Source: Ga0077555 sp963741565 | GTDB lineage: Bacteria > Pseudomonadota > Alphaproteobacteria > Rhizobiales > Hyphomicrobiaceae | Assembly: GCA_963741565.1 (NCBI GenBank) | Contig: CAVUIK010000003.1 | Coordinates: 1-64,000, forward strand | Direction: 5' to 3' | DNA: 64,000 nt | Shown here: positions 17,986 through 26,700 of the stretch, piece by piece | How positions within the stretch are numbered: position 1 is the first letter of the stretch | Layout of the letters: every line of letters starts with the position of its first letter | Program-made: the position numbers and the translations under genes | The notes under the pieces: generated by a model | Databases searched by the model: none | What the model was told of the DNA's origin: nothing | The model's input: only the letters and a program-made list of their open reading frames with translations

Positions 17986-18654
17986 ATGTTCCAGATCCGC
18001 CCCACCCCTGCCGTCATGCTTGCTGCGGCCCTCTTCGCGGGTCCGCTCGGCCTCATACCCGCGACCGCCCAGGACAAGAAGCCAGAGGCGGCCAAGGCCG
18101 AAGAGCAATTGACGCCTGAGGAAAAGCAGGAGCGCGAGGCGCGCAAGGACTGCAAGCTCAAGATCTGCGCCGCCTTCCACGACGGCAAACCCAACGGGCC
18201 CGACATCTCCTGCACCGTGCTCAAGTCCTGGCGCAAGGAGCAGCTGGCCAAGATGGTCCAGAAAGCCAAGGTCTCCTGGCCTTGGGGTAACGTAAAATGC
18301 ACCGCCGGCATCAAGCTCAACCGCAGCGTCCTCGCCAAGGCCATGACCGAGGACAAGATCGAGGCGGCGCTCGATCAGCACAAGGTCTCCTGCGACGTCG
18401 AGCGCGAAAAAGAGGAGAAGGCCGAGATAAAGTTCGATTTTACGCCCAAGGTCACCTTCGAGAAAGGCAAGGCGGTCAAGGCGTCACTAAACTGGGGCAA
18501 GATCGAAGCCCCGACTCTGGTGAAGGGTGCCATGTGGACGGCGACGGCGACCGACAACACCTTCAACGTGCTCCAGAGCACGGTGGTCGACGACATCAAT
18601 GACTTTATCGGCGCAAAGTGCCTCGAGGTGAAGGACGAGTGGGTGGCCAAATAA
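17986..18654 (+). CDS. Secreted protein of unknown function
   Basis: This is a 222-residue protein with a clear signal peptide: hydrophobic residues 7-27 and a cleavage site near PATAQD. A charged linker rich in K and E follows, then a domain with several cysteines (DCKLKICAAFH, DISCTVLKSW, NVKCTAGIKL, KVSCDVE, GAKCLEV), probably disulfide-bonded in the periplasm. The ATG at 17986 is chosen because the signal peptide begins there, with ACAGGATG just upstream. No family is recognised; similar proteins are common in Rhizobiales. Confidence 0.75.
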   Translation: MFQIRPTPAVMLAAALFAGPLGLIPATAQDKKPEAAKAEEQLTPEEKQEREARKDCKLKICAAFHDGKPNGPDISCTVLKSWRKEQLAKMVQKAKVSWPWGNVKCTAGIKLNRSVLAKAMTEDKIEAALDQHKVSCDVEREKEEKAEIKFDFTPKVTFEKGKAVKASLNWGKIEAPTLVKGAMWTATATDNTFNVLQSTVVDDINDFIGAKCLEVKDEWVAK

Positions 18655-18667
18655 CGCGGACCCGTGC

Positions 18668-20344
18668 TCAATCCGGCGTGCGCTCGAGCCAACCGGTGTA
18701 ACGGATGAGGCGGCCGATGCCCGCCACCTGCGCCTCGACATCGAACCGGTAGCGGCCATTGGCAACGGTTTCGCGTGTCGTCACGCGCGGAACGAGGAGG
18801 CGCGGCATCGGTATGCCGAAAACGCGGAGCCCCCCGGCCGATAAACACAGCGCGTCACTGGTCACCTCAGGGATCAGCGTGAGCCGGGCCGGGCCGATGT
18901 CTTCCTCGATGACCGCTGCGCCGGACCTGGCGCCAAGCGTCTGGCGGGAGCGAAACACCGCCTGGCCGAAGCGGCGCTCCCAGATCTCGGTCCCATGCTC
19001 CGGTGTGAAACGCACCTGCAGCGGCTGTGCCGGTCCGGACGGTGGCAAGCCAAAGAGGGTCGCAATCAAGCGGGCAAGCCAATGCGTCCCGCGCTCGACA
19101 TCGGCCTCCCCCAGCCAGGTCTCGGCGCCACGCACCTCATGCAGGCGGCGCACCTCGCGGGGCAAGCTCTCGAAATCACGGCCCAACGCCCGCCGGTACA
19201 GCGGCTCGACCTCGGACCGCCATTGCCGGATATCCAGATCAGCCACCTCACGCGTGACGTCATCGAGGGTGATCAGGCCAAGACACGGCTTGGCCCCACG
19301 CTCGTCCAGGAGACCTGCTGCAAGTTTGCGGGCGATGATCACCGCCGGAATGGTCGGCACGAACGGTCCGTGCCCGCTGCTCCCGATCAGATGCCAATGG
19401 GTTTGCCGCGGCCGCCCGTTGTCTTCGCGCCGGGTCAGCTCGATGAACATGGTGCCGCGATCCGAGCCGATCCACGGCATCAACCGCTTGGCGGCGAGCA
19501 GGGGCTTGGCAAGCTTTTCCGGATGCCGGATCACGCCAGCGCGCGCCAGCCAGGACAGCGCCCAGACGCCGGCGTGAAACGCCTTGACCTCGAGCCCGGT
19601 CATGAACTGCTGCGACTTGAGACCCGGATAGCGCGCCGGAAAGAGATCGAGATCGGGGATATCGCAGGCGCCGAACCAGCGGCTGCCGATGCCGGGGAAG
19701 CGATGCGCCTGCAACGGCTGCCAGCCGTACCGCGTCTGCCAGCGCCCCTCGATCCAGGCCTGGAACGGCCGGCCCACCGCGCCGATGATCGACGCCACCG
19801 TCGCCGTGCCGGGGTCGAAGCTGTTGCCGGGTGAAATGCCATAGCGGATCGTCTCGAGGCGGTCGCTGCCGGCCAGCTCGGCATCGATGACGGCTGCGGC
19901 AAGGGCTGGAACGGAACTCGCCCCGCTCGTCACGAGAACGTCGGCCTTGCGCGCTTCGGCATCCAACTGCGTGATCCCCGTGACGAAGGCGCGCGCATCG
20001 GCGAGATCGATGTAGTGAGCGCCAGCGTCGATGCACGCCTGCGCAACGCGATAGTCGTGGGCCTGGAACGGCCCAACCGTATTGATCAAAATCCCTACCG
20101 ACAACCGCCGCAAATCGTCGCCCGTCAGCGTGAGTGCATCGAGGCGCGCGTGCGAAATGCGGCCGGTCCGACCGGCCACCACGGTGCCGGCCATCGTTGG
20201 GCCGACCATCGTTGCGGCCAACGTGGCAGCGGCCTGCGCATCGCGCCCCGCAACGATGACGTGAAGATTGGGATCGCGGACCAGCCGTTCAACCGCTCGC
20301 CGGCCAAAAACGCCATATCCGCCAAGCACAAGAACCCGGATCAT
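18668..20344 (-). CDS. Saccharopine dehydrogenase-like NAD(P)-binding protein with DUF4166 domain
   Basis: This 558-residue protein begins with a Rossmann fold (VLVLGGYGVFGRRAVERL, residues 4-21) of the saccharopine-dehydrogenase NADP-binding type, followed by INTVGPFQ and ACIDAGAHYIDLAD, typical of that family. The C-terminal third (from about residue 390) is the DUF4166 domain (GTEIWERRFG, GARSGAAVIEED, RYTGWLER). The pair of domains is a known fusion of unknown activity; lipid or polyketide-related redox chemistry has been suggested for relatives. It is convergent with the secreted protein gene and divergent from the PAS-PilZ gene. Confidence 0.85.
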   Translation of the reverse strand: MIRVLVLGGYGVFGRRAVERLVRDPNLHVIVAGRDAQAAATLAATMVGPTMAGTVVAGRTGRISHARLDALTLTGDDLRRLSVGILINTVGPFQAHDYRVAQACIDAGAHYIDLADARAFVTGITQLDAEARKADVLVTSGASSVPALAAAVIDAELAGSDRLETIRYGISPGNSFDPGTATVASIIGAVGRPFQAWIEGRWQTRYGWQPLQAHRFPGIGSRWFGACDIPDLDLFPARYPGLKSQQFMTGLEVKAFHAGVWALSWLARAGVIRHPEKLAKPLLAAKRLMPWIGSDRGTMFIELTRREDNGRPRQTHWHLIGSSGHGPFVPTIPAVIIARKLAAGLLDERGAKPCLGLITLDDVTREVADLDIRQWRSEVEPLYRRALGRDFESLPREVRRLHEVRGAETWLGEADVERGTHWLARLIATLFGLPPSGPAQPLQVRFTPEHGTEIWERRFGQAVFRSRQTLGARSGAAVIEEDIGPARLTLIPEVTSDALCLSAGGLRVFGIPMPRLLVPRVTTRETVANGRYRFDVEAQVAGIGRLIRYTGWLERTPD

Positions 20345-20474
20345 CTGGTCTGACCTTGCTCAAGCCGCCGCGATCCTGCGGCTATCTAATTGCGTCGGCT
20401 GCACCATCTGCAACGTTTGGTTAAGCATGATTGCATATCGTCGCGCTGATCCATCGGGCAACCCAAGGACCAGC

Positions 20475-21167
20475 ATGTCCGACACAGGCCTCATCGACAA
20501 TTTGGCATCGGGTCACGGCAGTCCCGCGCGCGGACTTGCCGACGCCGAACAGCTGTTGCGTCGGCTTTCGACGGTGACCGAGATCCTGCGTGGCTGGATC
20601 TGGGAAACCGATGCCGAACACCGCTTTACCTACATGAGCGACAGCGTCGAGCACTTTGCCGGACGCCCGCCCGAATGGCACTACGGCAAGACACGCCAGG
20701 ACCTCGGCAATCTCAACGCCATAAATGCTGAGCATCAGAAACTTCTCCAGCAGCTCGAAAATCACGAGACCTTCGGACCGATTGAATTCGTGCGGAATCA
20801 GAATGGCCAGCAGCTCTGGATGCGCACCATCGGCCAGCCGCAGTTCGACAGCGTTGGCCGATTTCTCGGCTATTGCGGCATCGCCTTCGACATCACCAGC
20901 GAAGTCGACGCGCGCCAGGTCAACCGTCGCGTGGAACCGAGGAAGCGGGTCGCCCGCTCGGCAACGATCGCGGCGCCAGGCATGCTATCGGCTGTCCCCT
21001 GCATTGTGCTGGACATATCACTGAGTGGCGCACGACTTCATGTCCATCACGAATCCGAGGTGCCGAACCAGTTCACGCTGCTGATCGAGCTGGATGGACA
21101 GGAGCACGCATGTCAGGTCGCGTGGCGCCGGGAAAATGCTATCGGCGTTCACTTCACGAACCGGTAG
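20475..21167 (+). CDS. PAS-PilZ domain protein, putative cyclic-di-GMP effector
   Basis: This 230-residue cytoplasmic protein has an N-terminal PAS domain (GWIWETDAEHRFTYMSDSVE, FVRNQNGQQLWMRTIGQPQFD, GYCGIAFDIT) and a C-terminal PilZ domain. The PilZ domain has the arginine motif in RRVEPRKRVARS and the second motif DISLSGARL, both needed for c-di-GMP binding. It probably couples a small-molecule or redox signal to c-di-GMP-dependent behaviour, such as motility or exopolysaccharide. The ATG at 20475 has AAGGA six bases upstream; an earlier in-frame ATG at 20427 is less likely. Confidence 0.85.
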   Translation: MSDTGLIDNLASGHGSPARGLADAEQLLRRLSTVTEILRGWIWETDAEHRFTYMSDSVEHFAGRPPEWHYGKTRQDLGNLNAINAEHQKLLQQLENHETFGPIEFVRNQNGQQLWMRTIGQPQFDSVGRFLGYCGIAFDITSEVDARQVNRRVEPRKRVARSATIAAPGMLSAVPCIVLDISLSGARLHVHHESEVPNQFTLLIELDGQEHACQVAWRRENAIGVHFTNR

Positions 21168-21182
21168 AGCACGGCCTGACCC

Positions 21183-22151
21183 TCAGCCTTTCGCTGTGGA
21201 GCGCCCAAGCCGCCACATCTCCTCGCGGACGCGGATATCGGCAAGGATCCGATCGAGAAGCAGGCACGTGCGCTTGAACAGGTCGGAGCCGCGGCGATAG
21301 TCGGCCGGCGCGAAGAAATCACAGCGCCCCGCATTGAAGAGCCCGACGCATTTCGTCCGGCTCTTGCCCGGCGGATGTACGGCAATCGCGTACCCGCCAT
21401 TCTTGCGCATGACCGCCATCGACGGCACATCGGTATCACCGTCGCCGAAGTAGACCATGTTGGAAAACGGGATCGGCCGCGTGGTCTCGGGCATGTGCTC
21501 GTTGATGCTCTCGCCGAGGTTCTCGATCCCCTTGTTGATCCGGAACAGGTACTGCGTCTTGCCGGTGTCGGTGATCACGCGCTTCGGGTAGGGCATCTCG
21601 TAGGCATCGAACCAATACTCGGACGCGAAGACATTGTGAAACCGCGAGTGAATCCGCGTGCCCTCGATGATTTCCTGCAGGCCGGACGACACAAGATAGT
21701 GACGCAAGGCGACGCCCTGGCTCTCGGTCCGGATCTTCACGTACTCCTCGATCGCATCGAACCAGCCTGTGACTCCCGGATAAAGTTCGACGTCGCGGCC
21801 AAGCGCCACCAGCTCCTCGCGATCGATGCGCACGCCCTTGGCTTTCGCCTTGCGGTACATCAGATGCATGTAGGTGATCAGCGGATCCGCGCCTTGCTCC
21901 CGCGCGAGCCTGTTGGCCTCGGCCCAGAACTGTTTGGGGTCCTCCCCTATCTTCGGCAGAAACGTGTATTCCTGCATCGGCTTCGGCGAGAGCGTGCCGT
22001 CGAAATCATAGACGAGCGCGATGATCTTCTTTTCGAACCCCGCCTTGACGGCCTTCGCGGCCGGCGCCTTAGCGCTTCGGGCAGTCGGTGTCGGCGACTG
22101 GTCGTCGTTTGCAGCCCGGCCACGCCGCACTGCTGATACTCGCTCGGTCAT
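21183..22151 (-). CDS. HAD family phosphatase
   Basis: This protein of about 322 residues belongs to the haloacid dehalogenase superfamily. Motif I is VYDFDGTLS (about residue 47), motif II is in HYLVSSGLQEIIEG, and motif III/IV is FGDGDTDVPSMAVMRKNGG. A basic Ala/Lys-rich N-terminus of about 40 residues precedes the domain. The enzyme should be a magnesium-dependent phosphohydrolase of the phosphoserine phosphatase-like group; the substrate is unknown. The start MTERV at 22151 is preferred to the upstream 22172. Confidence 0.85.
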   Translation of the reverse strand: MTERVSAVRRGRAANDDQSPTPTARSAKAPAAKAVKAGFEKKIIALVYDFDGTLSPKPMQEYTFLPKIGEDPKQFWAEANRLAREQGADPLITYMHLMYRKAKAKGVRIDREELVALGRDVELYPGVTGWFDAIEEYVKIRTESQGVALRHYLVSSGLQEIIEGTRIHSRFHNVFASEYWFDAYEMPYPKRVITDTGKTQYLFRINKGIENLGESINEHMPETTRPIPFSNMVYFGDGDTDVPSMAVMRKNGGYAIAVHPPGKSRTKCVGLFNAGRCDFFAPADYRRGSDLFKRTCLLLDRILADIRVREEMWRLGRSTAKG

Positions 22152-22407
22152 GAAAACCCCGCTTCGCAACAATCGCTGACCCGACTTGCATCAGCACCAT
22201 CGGCTGATTCGGGCGTCCTGAGGAAGACTGACGGCACGGCCGAGACCGGCAGAAGCAACGCGCGACGCAAGACCTGTGCAAAAGCCTGAAGGATTCAGAA
22301 AACACGATGCGCGCTTTGCCTTGATGTTGCCCGGTGTCTCGCGTATTGCGAGGCCTGTTGCCGATCGGAACGCGTCGGTTTCGACGAGACCGAGAAAGGA
22401 GTTCCCC

Positions 22408-22521
22408 ATGACCCGCATCAATCAGACAGCTGCACTGCGCCACTCTGATGCCGCCATGCCGGCCACAGGCCGGACCGAACTCCTCGAGTCCAATGGGCAA
22501 TCTGAAACAACCCTTCGCTGA
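22408..22521 (+). CDS. Possible 37-codon leader ORF overlapping the rtcB start
   Basis: The ATG at 22408 has a strong ribosome binding site (AGAAAGGAG) about seven bases upstream. The 37-residue frame (MTRINQTAALRHSDAAMPAT...) ends at a TGA at 22519-22521, about 28 bases past the rtcB ATG at 22493 in another frame. rtcB itself has no good ribosome binding site, so its translation may depend on ribosomes finishing this leader. This may be a real regulatory ORF, a small protein or chance. Confidence 0.4.
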   Translation: MTRINQTAALRHSDAAMPATGRTELLESNGQSETTLR

Positions 22522-23641
22522 CCTTCCGCACGTCCGTCTCTGCGCGTCCGACAAAGCCTGGATCGAGGGTAGCGCCCTCGAGCAGCTGAAGACGACCGCG
22601 CGCCTGCCGGGCATCGAACTCGCCGTCGCCTTCCCGGATCTGCATCCCGGCAAGGGCTTTCCTGTCGGCGCCGCTTTTGTGACCCGGGAGCACCTCTATC
22701 CGGTGCTCGCCGGCAACGATATCGGCTGCGCGATGAGCTTCTGGGCGACGGATCTGTCCGCACGCAAGCTGAAGCTCGACCGCTGGGCGCAGCGCCTCGA
22801 TGGGCTCGATGTGCCCTGGGAGGGCGATCTCGGTCCCTGGCGCGAGCGCTACGGCTTGCCCGAAAGCCTGCACGACCGGGCCCTCGGCACGATCGGCGGC
22901 GGCAATCACTTCGCCGAGCTGCAGGTCGTCGGCGAGGTGCGCGATGCGCGTGCGTTCGCCGCTCTCGGCCTCGATTCCGGCCAGGCGTTCCTGCTGATCC
23001 ATTCGGGAAGCCGCGGCCTCGGCGAAGCGATCTTCCGCGACCTGCTGCGTGATCACGGTGCCAACCCGCTTGATCCCGCCAGCGAGCCGGGCATGCACTA
23101 TCTGCAGCGCCACGAGCATGCCTGCCGGTTTGCCAAGGCGAGCCGGGCGCTGATTGCTCACCGCTTTGCCGAACAGATCGGCGCCGAGATCCGTAGCGTC
23201 AGCGACGTCGTCCACAACACGGTGACGCGCGAAACCTGGAACGGTGAGCCCGCGTGGATCCACCGGAAGGGCGCGGCGTCCTCGCGCGAGGGCGCATTGG
23301 TCATTCCCGGATCGCGCGGCACGCCGAGCTATCTCGTGATGCCGGCGGGCGATTGCGACGCCGCCGCGTGGTCGCTCGCCCACGGCGCCGGACGACGCTG
23401 GCAGCGCGGCTATGCCAAGCCGCGGCTCTCGCACAGGTTCCGGGTCGAGGATCTGGTGCGGACGCCGCTCGGCGGCCGTGTCATCTGCGAGGATCGCGAG
23501 CTGCTCTACGAGGAGGCGCCGCAAGCCTACAAGGATATCGAGACCGTGATCGGGGACCTCGAAGCGGCAGGCCTCATCACCGTGATCGCCGAATTGAAGC
23601 CCATGCTCACCTACAAGGTGCGGAGGGATCGTCATGAGTGA
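22493..23641 (+). CDS. rtcB: RtcB-family RNA ligase (RtcB2 type, linked to PrfH)
   Basis: This 382-residue protein belongs to the RtcB 3'-phosphate/5'-OH RNA ligase family, which seals RNA with GTP and Mn2+. Metal and catalytic segments are present: FPDLHPGKG, GNDIGCAMS (metal Cys), GTIGGGNHFAE, HSGSRGLG, and AHGAGRRW with the histidine that carries GMP. It is shorter than housekeeping RtcB, as are the copies paired with prfH. The ATG at 22493 gives MGN, the usual N-terminus of this group. The gene overlaps prfH by eight bases. The pair is known in E. coli to rescue and repair ribosomes cut in the decoding centre of 16S rRNA. Confidence 0.92.
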   Translation: MGNLKQPFADLPHVRLCASDKAWIEGSALEQLKTTARLPGIELAVAFPDLHPGKGFPVGAAFVTREHLYPVLAGNDIGCAMSFWATDLSARKLKLDRWAQRLDGLDVPWEGDLGPWRERYGLPESLHDRALGTIGGGNHFAELQVVGEVRDARAFAALGLDSGQAFLLIHSGSRGLGEAIFRDLLRDHGANPLDPASEPGMHYLQRHEHACRFAKASRALIAHRFAEQIGAEIRSVSDVVHNTVTRETWNGEPAWIHRKGAASSREGALVIPGSRGTPSYLVMPAGDCDAAAWSLAHGAGRRWQRGYAKPRLSHRFRVEDLVRTPLGGRVICEDRELLYEEAPQAYKDIETVIGDLEAAGLITVIAELKPMLTYKVRRDRHE

Positions 23642-24284
23642 TAACCCGACATTGTGGCTGCAGATCACCTCCGGGCGGGGCCCGGCCGAATGCCAGATCG
23701 CGGTTGCGCGCATAGCCCCCCTCGTTGTCACCGAGGCCAACGCGATGGAACTCGCGGCCGAGATCATCGGCGGCGAGGAGGGCGCCGGCCGCGGCATGCT
23801 GCTGTCGGCGCTGGTCAAGGTGACCGGCGCCGGTACCGTGGCGTTCGCCGATCGCTGGCGCGGTAGCGTGCAGTGGATCTGCCGCAGTCCCGTGCGGCCA
23901 ACGCACAAGCGCAAGAACTGGTTCGTCGGCATCGACGTACTGACGCCGCCGGCCGAGCTTGGCTCGAGCCGGATCTTGTCTCGGGATGTCACGTTCGAAG
24001 CGATGCGCGCGTCGGGACCCGGCGGCCAACACGTCAACAAGACCGAGAGCGCGGTTCGCGCCACGCACACGCCGACGGGATTGACGGTCGTCGCCCGCGA
24101 GGAGCGCTCGCAGGCGATGAACCGGAAGCTGGCGCTGGCGCGGCTCGCCGCGGCCATTGCCGGCCAGCAACGGTCGGCTGCAGCGGCCAGCGATCGCTCG
24201 CTCTGGACGCAGCACGATCAGCTCGCGCGCGGCAATCCCGTGCGCACCTTCAAAGGCGAGGAATTCCGGGAGGAGCGGCACTAG
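23634..24284 (+). CDS. prfH: Peptide chain release factor-like protein PrfH
   Basis: This 216-residue release-factor homologue has the GGQ peptidyl-tRNA hydrolysis motif in ASGPGGQHVNKTESAVRATH, followed by the basic LTVVAREERSQAMNRKLA segment. It lacks the codon-recognition domain of RF1/RF2; the N-terminal half is the PrfH-specific domain. It is thought to recognise ribosomes with a damaged decoding centre and release the nascent chain so that RtcB can seal the rRNA. It overlaps rtcB and is clearly co-translated with it. Confidence 0.92.
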   Translation: MSDNPTLWLQITSGRGPAECQIAVARIAPLVVTEANAMELAAEIIGGEEGAGRGMLLSALVKVTGAGTVAFADRWRGSVQWICRSPVRPTHKRKNWFVGIDVLTPPAELGSSRILSRDVTFEAMRASGPGGQHVNKTESAVRATHTPTGLTVVAREERSQAMNRKLALARLAAAIAGQQRSAAAASDRSLWTQHDQLARGNPVRTFKGEEFREERH

Positions 24285-24302
24285 CAGCACCGCGCCCGAG
24301 GC

Positions 24303-24316
24303 GTTAACCGGTTAAC
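24303..24316. repeat. Perfect 14-base palindrome between convergent genes
   Basis: GTTAACCGGTTAAC is a perfect palindrome, 18 bases after the prfH stop and about 190 bases beyond the end of the M20 hydrolase gene, which runs toward it. It has no T-run, so it is not a classic terminator. A DNA-binding dimer site is possible. The rest of 24285-24507 holds nothing recognisable. Confidence 0.4.
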
Positions 24317-24507
24317 CCTCTCGCTCCGGGATCGCGATTCCGCTCGGTCGAAAATCGACGCCAATGTCGTTGGCTACCACCCTAGCCGACGCGATTTGCA
24401 GGCGCTGTAGAGTGCCTTTCCGGCCCGGGAAACCACATTGCAGACATCTGACGCGTCCCACCCATGGTCTCGGCGGCCTCATGCTCACAAAGCGCGCCGA
24501 TCCGGGC

Positions 24508-25755
24508 TCACCGTGCACCGACGACCTCGGCTTTTTCGAGCACGGCGTGGATGAGCACGTCGCAGCCGGCCGTCGCCCATTCCGGTTTCATGTCCTCGGC
24601 TTCATTGTGGCTGATGCCGTCGACGCAGGGCGTGAACACCATCGCGGTCGGCGCCACCCGGGCCATGTAGACGGCATCGTGCCCGGCGCCCGACGTGATC
24701 TCGCGCGCGGAGTACCCGAGCCGCTTCGCGGCCTTGCGCACGGCGTCGACGCAGGACGCATCGAACGGCGTTGGCACATAGTCGGCGACCAACTTCATCT
24801 CGAACGTCAATCCGGTGCGCGTGGCGATCTCGGGAATGCCTGCGCGCAACTGGCGATCCATCGAGAGCAGCCGTTCCCCGTCTGGATGCCGGAAATCGAC
24901 CGTCAGGAACACCGAGCCCGGGATGACGTTGCGCGAGTTCGGGTAGGCCTGGATCATACCGCACGTGGCACACGCGGCGGGATCGTGCGCATGGCCGATC
25001 TGGTTGACGAGTTCGACAATCCGCGCGGCGCCCACCAGCGCATCCTTGCGCCGGTTCATCGGCGTCGGCCCGGCATGGCTCTCGACGCCGGTCAACGTGA
25101 TCTCGTACCATTTCTGCCCGTTGGCGGCGGTGACGATGCCGATATCGATGCCTTCCTCCTCGAGGATCGGCCCCTGCTCGATATGCAGCTCGAAAAAGGC
25201 ATGCACCGGCCGCTGCCCAACGGGCGCGCTGCCGGCGTAGCCGATCCGCGCCAATTCCGCGCCGATCTCGCGGCCGTCGACGTCCTTGATCTTGAGTGCA
25301 TCTTCCAGTTTCAGGACGCCCGCAAACACACCCGATGCCGTCATCGCGGGTGCAAATCGCGATCCTTCCTCGTTGGTCCACATCGCAATCTCGATGGGGT
25401 GCCGCGTCCGGATGTCGAGATCATTCAAGGTCCGCACGATTTCGAGCGCCGCCATGACACCGAGCGCGCCGTCGAACTTGCCACCGGTCGGCTGCGTGTC
25501 GAGATGACTGCCGACCATGACGGGCGCAAGCTTCGGATCGGTGCCCTCGCGGCGCGCGAACATCGAGCCCATGCGATCAACCGTAATGGTGCAGCCCGCG
25601 GCACGGCACCAGGACGCGAAAAGATCGCGGCTCTGCCGATCGAGGTCCGTCAACGTCAGCCGGTTGACACCGCCCTTGGGAGTGCCGCCGATCCGGGCCA
25701 TCTCCATCAGGCTGTCCCAGAGGCGCTTCCCGTCGATCCGCAAGTTTGAGTCCAT
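24508..25755 (-). CDS. M20-family Zn-dependent amidohydrolase (N-carbamoyl-amino-acid hydrolase/allantoate amidohydrolase type)
   Basis: This 415-residue hydrolase belongs to the AmaB/HyuC/AllC subfamily. Metal ligands are seen in MVGSHLDTQPTGGKFDG, NEEGSRFAPAMTASG, FELHIEQGPILE and near the C-terminus in DGISHNEAED. The dimerisation lid is between them (AGPTPMNRRKDAL). The family cleaves N-carbamoyl amino acids, allantoate or ureidoglycolate, releasing ammonia and CO2. No other hydantoin or purine gene is nearby, so the substrate is open. It is divergent from the alpha/beta hydrolase across 72 bases. Confidence 0.88.
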   Translation of the reverse strand: MDSNLRIDGKRLWDSLMEMARIGGTPKGGVNRLTLTDLDRQSRDLFASWCRAAGCTITVDRMGSMFARREGTDPKLAPVMVGSHLDTQPTGGKFDGALGVMAALEIVRTLNDLDIRTRHPIEIAMWTNEEGSRFAPAMTASGVFAGVLKLEDALKIKDVDGREIGAELARIGYAGSAPVGQRPVHAFFELHIEQGPILEEEGIDIGIVTAANGQKWYEITLTGVESHAGPTPMNRRKDALVGAARIVELVNQIGHAHDPAACATCGMIQAYPNSRNVIPGSVFLTVDFRHPDGERLLSMDRQLRAGIPEIATRTGLTFEMKLVADYVPTPFDASCVDAVRKAAKRLGYSAREITSGAGHDAVYMARVAPTAMVFTPCVDGISHNEAEDMKPEWATAGCDVLIHAVLEKAEVVGAR

Positions 25756-25827
25756 AGGTACTTTCCTTTGGCCAATCCGGCCGCGATAATGCCCGTATCG
25801 AACCTTGAATCAACGGATAATCCCGAC

Positions 25828-26700
25828 ATGTCGCAAGATCCGCTCTCCGGTCTCATCGCCTCGGGCAAATCTCCGCAGGCCATCGAGGCCGCCATTCTGG
25901 CCGACGCTGAAACGGTTCGCACGCCGTGCGGCGACGGCGATCTGGTTTGGCGCCGCTGGGGCAAGGGCCGTCCCGTGATCTTCGCCCACGGCGGCTCCGG
26001 CTCGTGGCGGCACTGGATCAAGCAGATCCCGGTCCTGAAGGAGCGCTGCGAGGTCTGGTGCGTCGACTTGCCGGGTCTCGGCGACAGTGCCATGCCGCCA
26101 CCGCCGCAGACGCCGCAACACTGCGGGACCTTCCTGGCCTTGGGCGTGAAGGCGCTCTTTTCCAGGGAGAACAAGCCGCATCTGGTGGCGTTCTCGTTCG
26201 GCGCTCACGTGTCGTCGCACGCAATGCTCCACCTCAACGACTGGGTGCGCGATTTCACGATCACCGGTTGCGCGGCACTCGGGCTGGCGCAGGGTCCTGG
26301 GCGAGAGATGCCGCGCGAGATGGAAGGCATGACCGAGGACGAGCGCATGGACGTGCATCGCGGCCTGCTCGAGGTCCTGATGTTCAAGGATCATTCGCGG
26401 ATCGATCCGCTCGCCATCTACCTGCAGTCGGAAAACATCCGCGGCGCCCGGTTTCGCTCGCGCCCCTTCGCGAGGAGCGCCGAGATCCGCCAGAACCTGC
26501 CTGAAATCCAGGTGCCGCTGAAAGCCGTGTGGGGCGGCGACGATCAAACCGCCTGGCCGTCGGTGGAAGCGCGCTACGAGGTTTTGCGCGAGTATCACCC
26601 CGAACTCGTGACGCGTACGATCCCGGACGCTGGCCACTGGGTCATGTACGAGCAGCCCGTCGCCTATAACGCCGCGCTGATCGAGGTGCTCGGTCTGTGA
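25828..26700 (+). CDS. Alpha/beta hydrolase
   Basis: This 290-residue alpha/beta hydrolase starts at the ATG at 25828; the open frame runs upstream to 25768 without similarity. Landmarks are HGGSGSWRHW (oxyanion loop), VDLPGLGDS, a nucleophile elbow AFSFGAH, the acid in WGGDDQTAW and the histidine in DAGHWVMYE. The elbow departs from GxSxG (Phe in place of the first Gly), so activity may be unusual, though the triad residues are kept. The MFS gene starts inside its stop codon, so hydrolase and transporter form one operon, probably with otnK. Confidence 0.85.
   Translation: MSQDPLSGLIASGKSPQAIEAAILADAETVRTPCGDGDLVWRRWGKGRPVIFAHGGSGSWRHWIKQIPVLKERCEVWCVDLPGLGDSAMPPPPQTPQHCGTFLALGVKALFSRENKPHLVAFSFGAHVSSHAMLHLNDWVRDFTITGCAALGLAQGPGREMPREMEGMTEDERMDVHRGLLEVLMFKDHSRIDPLAIYLQSENIRGARFRSRPFARSAEIRQNLPEIQVPLKAVWGGDDQTAWPSVEARYEVLREYHPELVTRTIPDAGHWVMYEQPVAYNAALIEVLGL

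Noticed and set aside
22418..24157. Minus-strand frame of 579 codons
   Set aside because: It is antisense to rtcB and prfH, which both have clear catalytic motifs.
24364..25749. Plus-strand frame of 461 codons
   Set aside because: It is fully antisense to the M20 hydrolase, which has all its metal motifs on the minus strand.
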